This document shows positions 34,394 through 36,963 of a DNA stretch of 36,963 bases, piece after piece. A model generated the notes under the pieces. The model ran no database searches and was not told the origin of the DNA. It saw only the letters and a program-made list of their open reading frames with translations. The stretch's first letter is position 1; each line of letters starts with the position of its first letter. Both the position numbers and the translations under genes were made by a program. The DNA lies in assembly GCA_964471945.1 (NCBI GenBank), contig CAYYIJ010000014.1, forward strand, positions 1 through 36,963, in the 5' to 3' direction. The stretch is from JASEHD01 sp964471945. GTDB lineage: Bacteria > Bacteroidota > Ignavibacteria > UBA10030 > SZUA-254.

Positions 34394-34657
34394 CTAATTC
34401 TTTTTTAAAGATTGTCGATCTATAGTATACAGTGGCTTGATGAGCGGCTCATGAATATAACCAGAATCTGCAACCATGATATCGCATAAATCTTTTATTG
34501 CAAACGTTGAATATATCGAACCGGTAAATCCCTGTTTCACAAGATTTGGCAAGTTACCGCTATTGCGATCATTCGCCTCAAGCCGTTTCCCTTGAAAGAG
34601 TCCACAATCCAATAAGATAAGCTGCTCATCGATATACAGATAATAAGTTAAACGGTT
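34394..34657 (-). pseudogene. Remnant of a metallo-beta-lactamase-fold RNA exonuclease (YSH1/RNase J-like)
   Basis: The reading frame runs LILLDCGLFQGKRLEANDRN, then SGNLPNLVKQGFTGSIYSTF, then DLCDIMVADSGYIHE, and ends PLYTIDRQSLKKN. These are the blocks of the MBL-fold exonuclease/Cft2 family in the right order. Two pieces expected between them are missing. The piece with the metal-binding HxHxDH motif should lie between ...ANDRN and SGNLP. The piece between the DSG-IHE block and PLYT is also absent. Both deletions keep the frame. The N-terminal start, the MBL C-terminal half and the beta-CASP domain are also gone. The fragment is bounded upstream by an in-frame stop (34661-34663). It is a decayed copy, not an active enzyme. 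Confidence 0.6.
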
Positions 34658-36780
34658 TATTCAGTGCTCATTAAAATTATACCCGATGTCGGTGGGAGTG
34701 TGGCTTTTTTTGAAAATGTTGCGGTTGGTTTCTTCAAGGAAATTTTCTTTTCATCAGCGATAACTAACCATTTACCTTTAGGTAACTCAACTTCACATTT
34801 CTTAGTCGAGTTACCATTCAGAATAACAATGAAGTTATTTTTAGTTTGCCCTATTTTACCTTTCTTAGCATCGAGCTTGAAAGCAATTGTAAAATCGTCT
34901 TTAGTTTCTAAAAATTCAATAGCATCTTTTTGTGAGGTTGAAAAAATGGGATATTGTTTTCGCAGTTCTATAAGTCCTTTGTAATAATCAAACAATTCAC
35001 GATTTAATTCGCGGTGTGTATAATTGAGATAATTTGTCTCATTATCTTTTTCATAACTATTATTGTCAATCATACCGATTCGTGGATCTGGTATGCGGGT
35101 AGATGCTATAACTTTACTGCGTGCAAATTCCTGACCTTCATGAATCATCACCACTCCTTGGGACGTTAAAAGAAACATAGCCGCAAGTTTATTAACGGCA
35201 AGCTGAATCGGTGTGAGTGTAACATGCTTTTCCATATCGGTAACTCGTGTGGATTCCGTTACTGCGCCGGTTGCGATCCGAATAAAATCTCCTAATGTAT
35301 AATCGTCGTGTGACTCAAGGTAATTCACGCTGTGATCTTTCTTCAAATACATTCCACCATCTTCCCGTAGCGTTCCTGTTACGAAACTCATCACCGATTG
35401 TTTTGTGTTTTTGTTCTGGTATCTCCCGAAAATGAAACCGGCATCATTATAAGGATTCTGTCCTTTTACTCCATTGCGGAAATTATCGTTCCACGATGCC
35501 CAACCGATATCACTGAAACCCTGCGGATCATATTTACCACCGCCCCAGGGCTCAGCAATAAGAATTACATTCGGGTTGATTTTCTTTGCCTCTCTCGTAA
35601 TCTCCTCGCATGTTTCCCTGTCGATCATCGCAGCAAGATCAAAGCGAAATCCATCAATATGATATTCTGTCATCCAGTATTTTATACTTTCAACAATGAG
35701 ACGCCGAGCCATTGGTCGTGAAGTATAAAAATCGTTTCCACAGCCGGATGCTTTTGTAAAATTACCCGCTGAATCATTGTGGAAATAATATAATTTATCG
35801 ATATACTTGAATGGATTATAGTCGTACTGAGAAACGTGATTATATACAACATCTAAAATTACAGCTATCCCTTCACGATGTAGTGTCTTTACAAGGTCTT
35901 TCAGCTCTTTCACAGCACGTCCACCAATACCGTTATATTCATCAGGTATCATTGTCCCATCAGATGCGTAATATGTTTCTGGTGCGAAAAAATAGCTCGT
36001 CATATATCCCCAGTGATTTCGCTCGTAAGGATTCCAAGTATTTATTTTTCCTTCATCGCTGACAACACTGCTATCGTTGTATGGGATCTCGATGTTGCTA
36101 AACTTGTGCAATGGTAAGAATTCAACAGCATTCACGCCAAGCTCCTTCAAATATGAAAGTCCTCCCGTTTTTCCTTTTTCTGTCAATCCAAGGTACGTGC
36201 CGTTAGCATCAACTTCAGATGATGGGTGAGCGGTCAGATCACGAACATGACATTCATAAATAATTAGCTCATTATGATTAGCGGGAATGATGAATGTGTC
36301 TTTATCCCAATTATATTTTGTATCAAGAATGAGTGTCTTTGCCTGATGGTGATAGTTGTTTTTTGTGATAACTGCTTTCGAATATGGATCTCCGATAACG
36401 ACTGTAGAATCGAATCCGCCTGAGGCGGATTCTCCAGCACTAGATGGTCCTTTAATTCGGTATCCATAATACCTACCATATAATCTGCCCAATGAAAGAT
36501 ATTCCCAGACACCATCATCATCACGAATCATTTTAATTTCTTCACCCACTTCGTCATCGTGGTTTTCATAAAGAACTAACCACACTTGCAGAGCTCGCGG
36601 TGCAAAGAGACGGAACATTGTCCCCTCTTTCTTTACCGTGCAGCCAAGTTCTTTAGTGGAGTAGAGAGTATCAAAGAGTTTTTCCCTCAATGCAGGACTT
36701 GAAGTATCATGCTGGGAAAATGTTTTGGTAGGTCCGAGCGCAATCATAATTAATATAGAAATAATTTTAGCGAGAGACAT
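34657..36780 (-). CDS. Secreted GH13 enzyme, type I pullulanase-like
   Basis: This 707-residue protein begins with a signal peptide (about residues 1-22, ending TFSQ). A CBM48-like domain lies at about residues 45-140, then the GH13 barrel. Catalytic regions are complete: DVVYNH (about 310), GFRFDLAAM with the nucleophile Asp (about 379), LIAEPWGGG with the acid Glu (about 408), and YLESHDDYTLGD with the third carboxylate (about 489). NHWGYMTSYFFAPE is the counterpart of the NWGYDP block of type I pullulanases. It probably cleaves alpha-1,6 links of pullulan, glycogen or amylopectin outside the cytoplasm. The C-terminal beta-domain ends with SGIILMSTE. There is no lipobox or T9SS tail. Confidence 0.9.
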   Translation of the reverse strand: MSLAKIISILIMIALGPTKTFSQHDTSSPALREKLFDTLYSTKELGCTVKKEGTMFRLFAPRALQVWLVLYENHDDEVGEEIKMIRDDDGVWEYLSLGRLYGRYYGYRIKGPSSAGESASGGFDSTVVIGDPYSKAVITKNNYHHQAKTLILDTKYNWDKDTFIIPANHNELIIYECHVRDLTAHPSSEVDANGTYLGLTEKGKTGGLSYLKELGVNAVEFLPLHKFSNIEIPYNDSSVVSDEGKINTWNPYERNHWGYMTSYFFAPETYYASDGTMIPDEYNGIGGRAVKELKDLVKTLHREGIAVILDVVYNHVSQYDYNPFKYIDKLYYFHNDSAGNFTKASGCGNDFYTSRPMARRLIVESIKYWMTEYHIDGFRFDLAAMIDRETCEEITREAKKINPNVILIAEPWGGGKYDPQGFSDIGWASWNDNFRNGVKGQNPYNDAGFIFGRYQNKNTKQSVMSFVTGTLREDGGMYLKKDHSVNYLESHDDYTLGDFIRIATGAVTESTRVTDMEKHVTLTPIQLAVNKLAAMFLLTSQGVVMIHEGQEFARSKVIASTRIPDPRIGMIDNNSYEKDNETNYLNYTHRELNRELFDYYKGLIELRKQYPIFSTSQKDAIEFLETKDDFTIAFKLDAKKGKIGQTKNNFIVILNGNSTKKCEVELPKGKWLVIADEKKISLKKPTATFSKKATLPPTSGIILMSTE

Positions 36781-36847
36781 TGGTATTTATAAATATTTTT
36801 AGTTCAATTGTTAGGAAAAATTACATAGATTTATGGTTAGATGCAAG

Positions 36848-36875
36848 AAAAAAGGTCGGCAACATGCCGACCTTT
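36848..36875 (-). terminator. Intrinsic terminator of the T9SS cargo gene
   Basis: A perfect 11-bp stem AAAGGTCGGCA/TGCCGACCTTT with a 3-nt loop lies at 36851-36875, and on the minus strand a run of six Ts spans the stem foot and the bases after it. It begins about 30 bp after the stop codon of the gene at the right edge, which is transcribed toward it, and it lies before the promoter region of the GH13 gene. Confidence 0.85.
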
Positions 36876-36904
36876 GAAATAATATATTTTCAAATCTTCT
36901 GTTT

Positions 36905-36963
36905 TTACTTCATCAGCAGCATTTTCTTAACTTGAATAAATTTCTTACTCGGATTCTGTATAT
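36905..36963 (-). CDS. C-terminal end of a probable T9SS-secreted protein (partial)
   Basis: Only the last 18 codons and two bases of the next codon are in the window. The reading frame ends IQNPSKKFIQVKKMLLMK and then TAA (36905-36907). Basic residues, then hydrophobic residues and a final Lys are the usual ending of the type IX secretion C-terminal domain (pattern ...KKMLL-K). A strong terminator follows, which supports the stop. The rest of the protein is outside, so the cargo is unknown. Confidence 0.6.
   Translation of the reverse strand, partial: IQNPSKKFIQVKKMLLMK

Overview
The window reads as a chromosomal segment of an FCB-group bacterium, most like the Ignavibacteria/Chlorobi side of the Bacteroidetes-Chlorobi lineage. 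The clues are an 11-gene complex I operon without nuoE, nuoF and nuoG, a probable type IX secretion C-terminal signal at the right edge, a large PKD/Ig-like surface protein at the left edge, a MGDG-synthase-like glycolipid enzyme, and AT-rich DNA. The lineage is an inference from gene content; no rRNA is present.

Layout. 1-1307 (-): the N-terminal 435 codons of a large exported surface protein, cut by the window edge, with a strong sigma70-type promoter and a leader of about 170 nt. 1751-12340 (-): the operon nuoA-B-C-D-H-I-J-K-L-M-N, encoding the membrane arm and Q module of complex I. 12341-12641: an intergenic region holding a candidate small RNA on the + strand (12480-12556) with a near-consensus promoter and an intrinsic terminator, back to back with the nuoA promoter. 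12642-14568 (-): an M20 peptidase followed by a PduO-type cobalamin adenosyltransferase. 14713-27348 (+): a long co-directional run, probably one or two operons, with hemX/ccsA-like, hemA, hemC, hemD, hemE, a GT-C membrane glycosyltransferase, a GT2 glycosyltransferase, hemH, hemG/hemY, a TerC family protein, an alpha/beta hydrolase and a MGDG-synthase-like glycosyltransferase. 27489-28088 (-): a small outer-membrane beta-barrel. 28170-28318: a MITE-like element with 15-bp perfect terminal inverted repeats. 28383-34208 (-): uvrA, a lipoprotein with four Ig-like repeats, a DUF58 protein and a TPR lipoprotein. 34394-34657 (-): a decayed metallo-beta-lactamase-fold exonuclease gene. 34657-36780 (-): a secreted GH13 pullulanase-like enzyme. 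36905-36963 (-): the last residues of a probable T9SS cargo protein, followed by a clean intrinsic terminator.

How the genes work together. The nuo genes form a proton-pumping complex that must take electrons from a donor other than the usual NADH module, unless NuoEFG is encoded elsewhere. The hem cluster covers tetrapyrrole synthesis from glutamyl-tRNA to heme except glutamate-1-semialdehyde aminotransferase (hemL), porphobilinogen synthase (hemB) and coproporphyrinogen oxidase, which are not in the window. The glycosyltransferases and the MGDG-synthase-like enzyme suggest envelope glycolipid or glycan work encoded inside the same run.

Most of the window is ordinary housekeeping and envelope content. 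I see no CRISPR array, tRNA, rRNA, complete insertion sequence, or phage or defence cassette. The observation most worth follow-up is the candidate small RNA at 12480-12556. Lesser ones are the MITE with a nested palindrome, the in-frame-deleted exonuclease remnant, the duplicated C-terminal motif of NuoL, and the degenerate repeats lodged in nuo intercistronic gaps.
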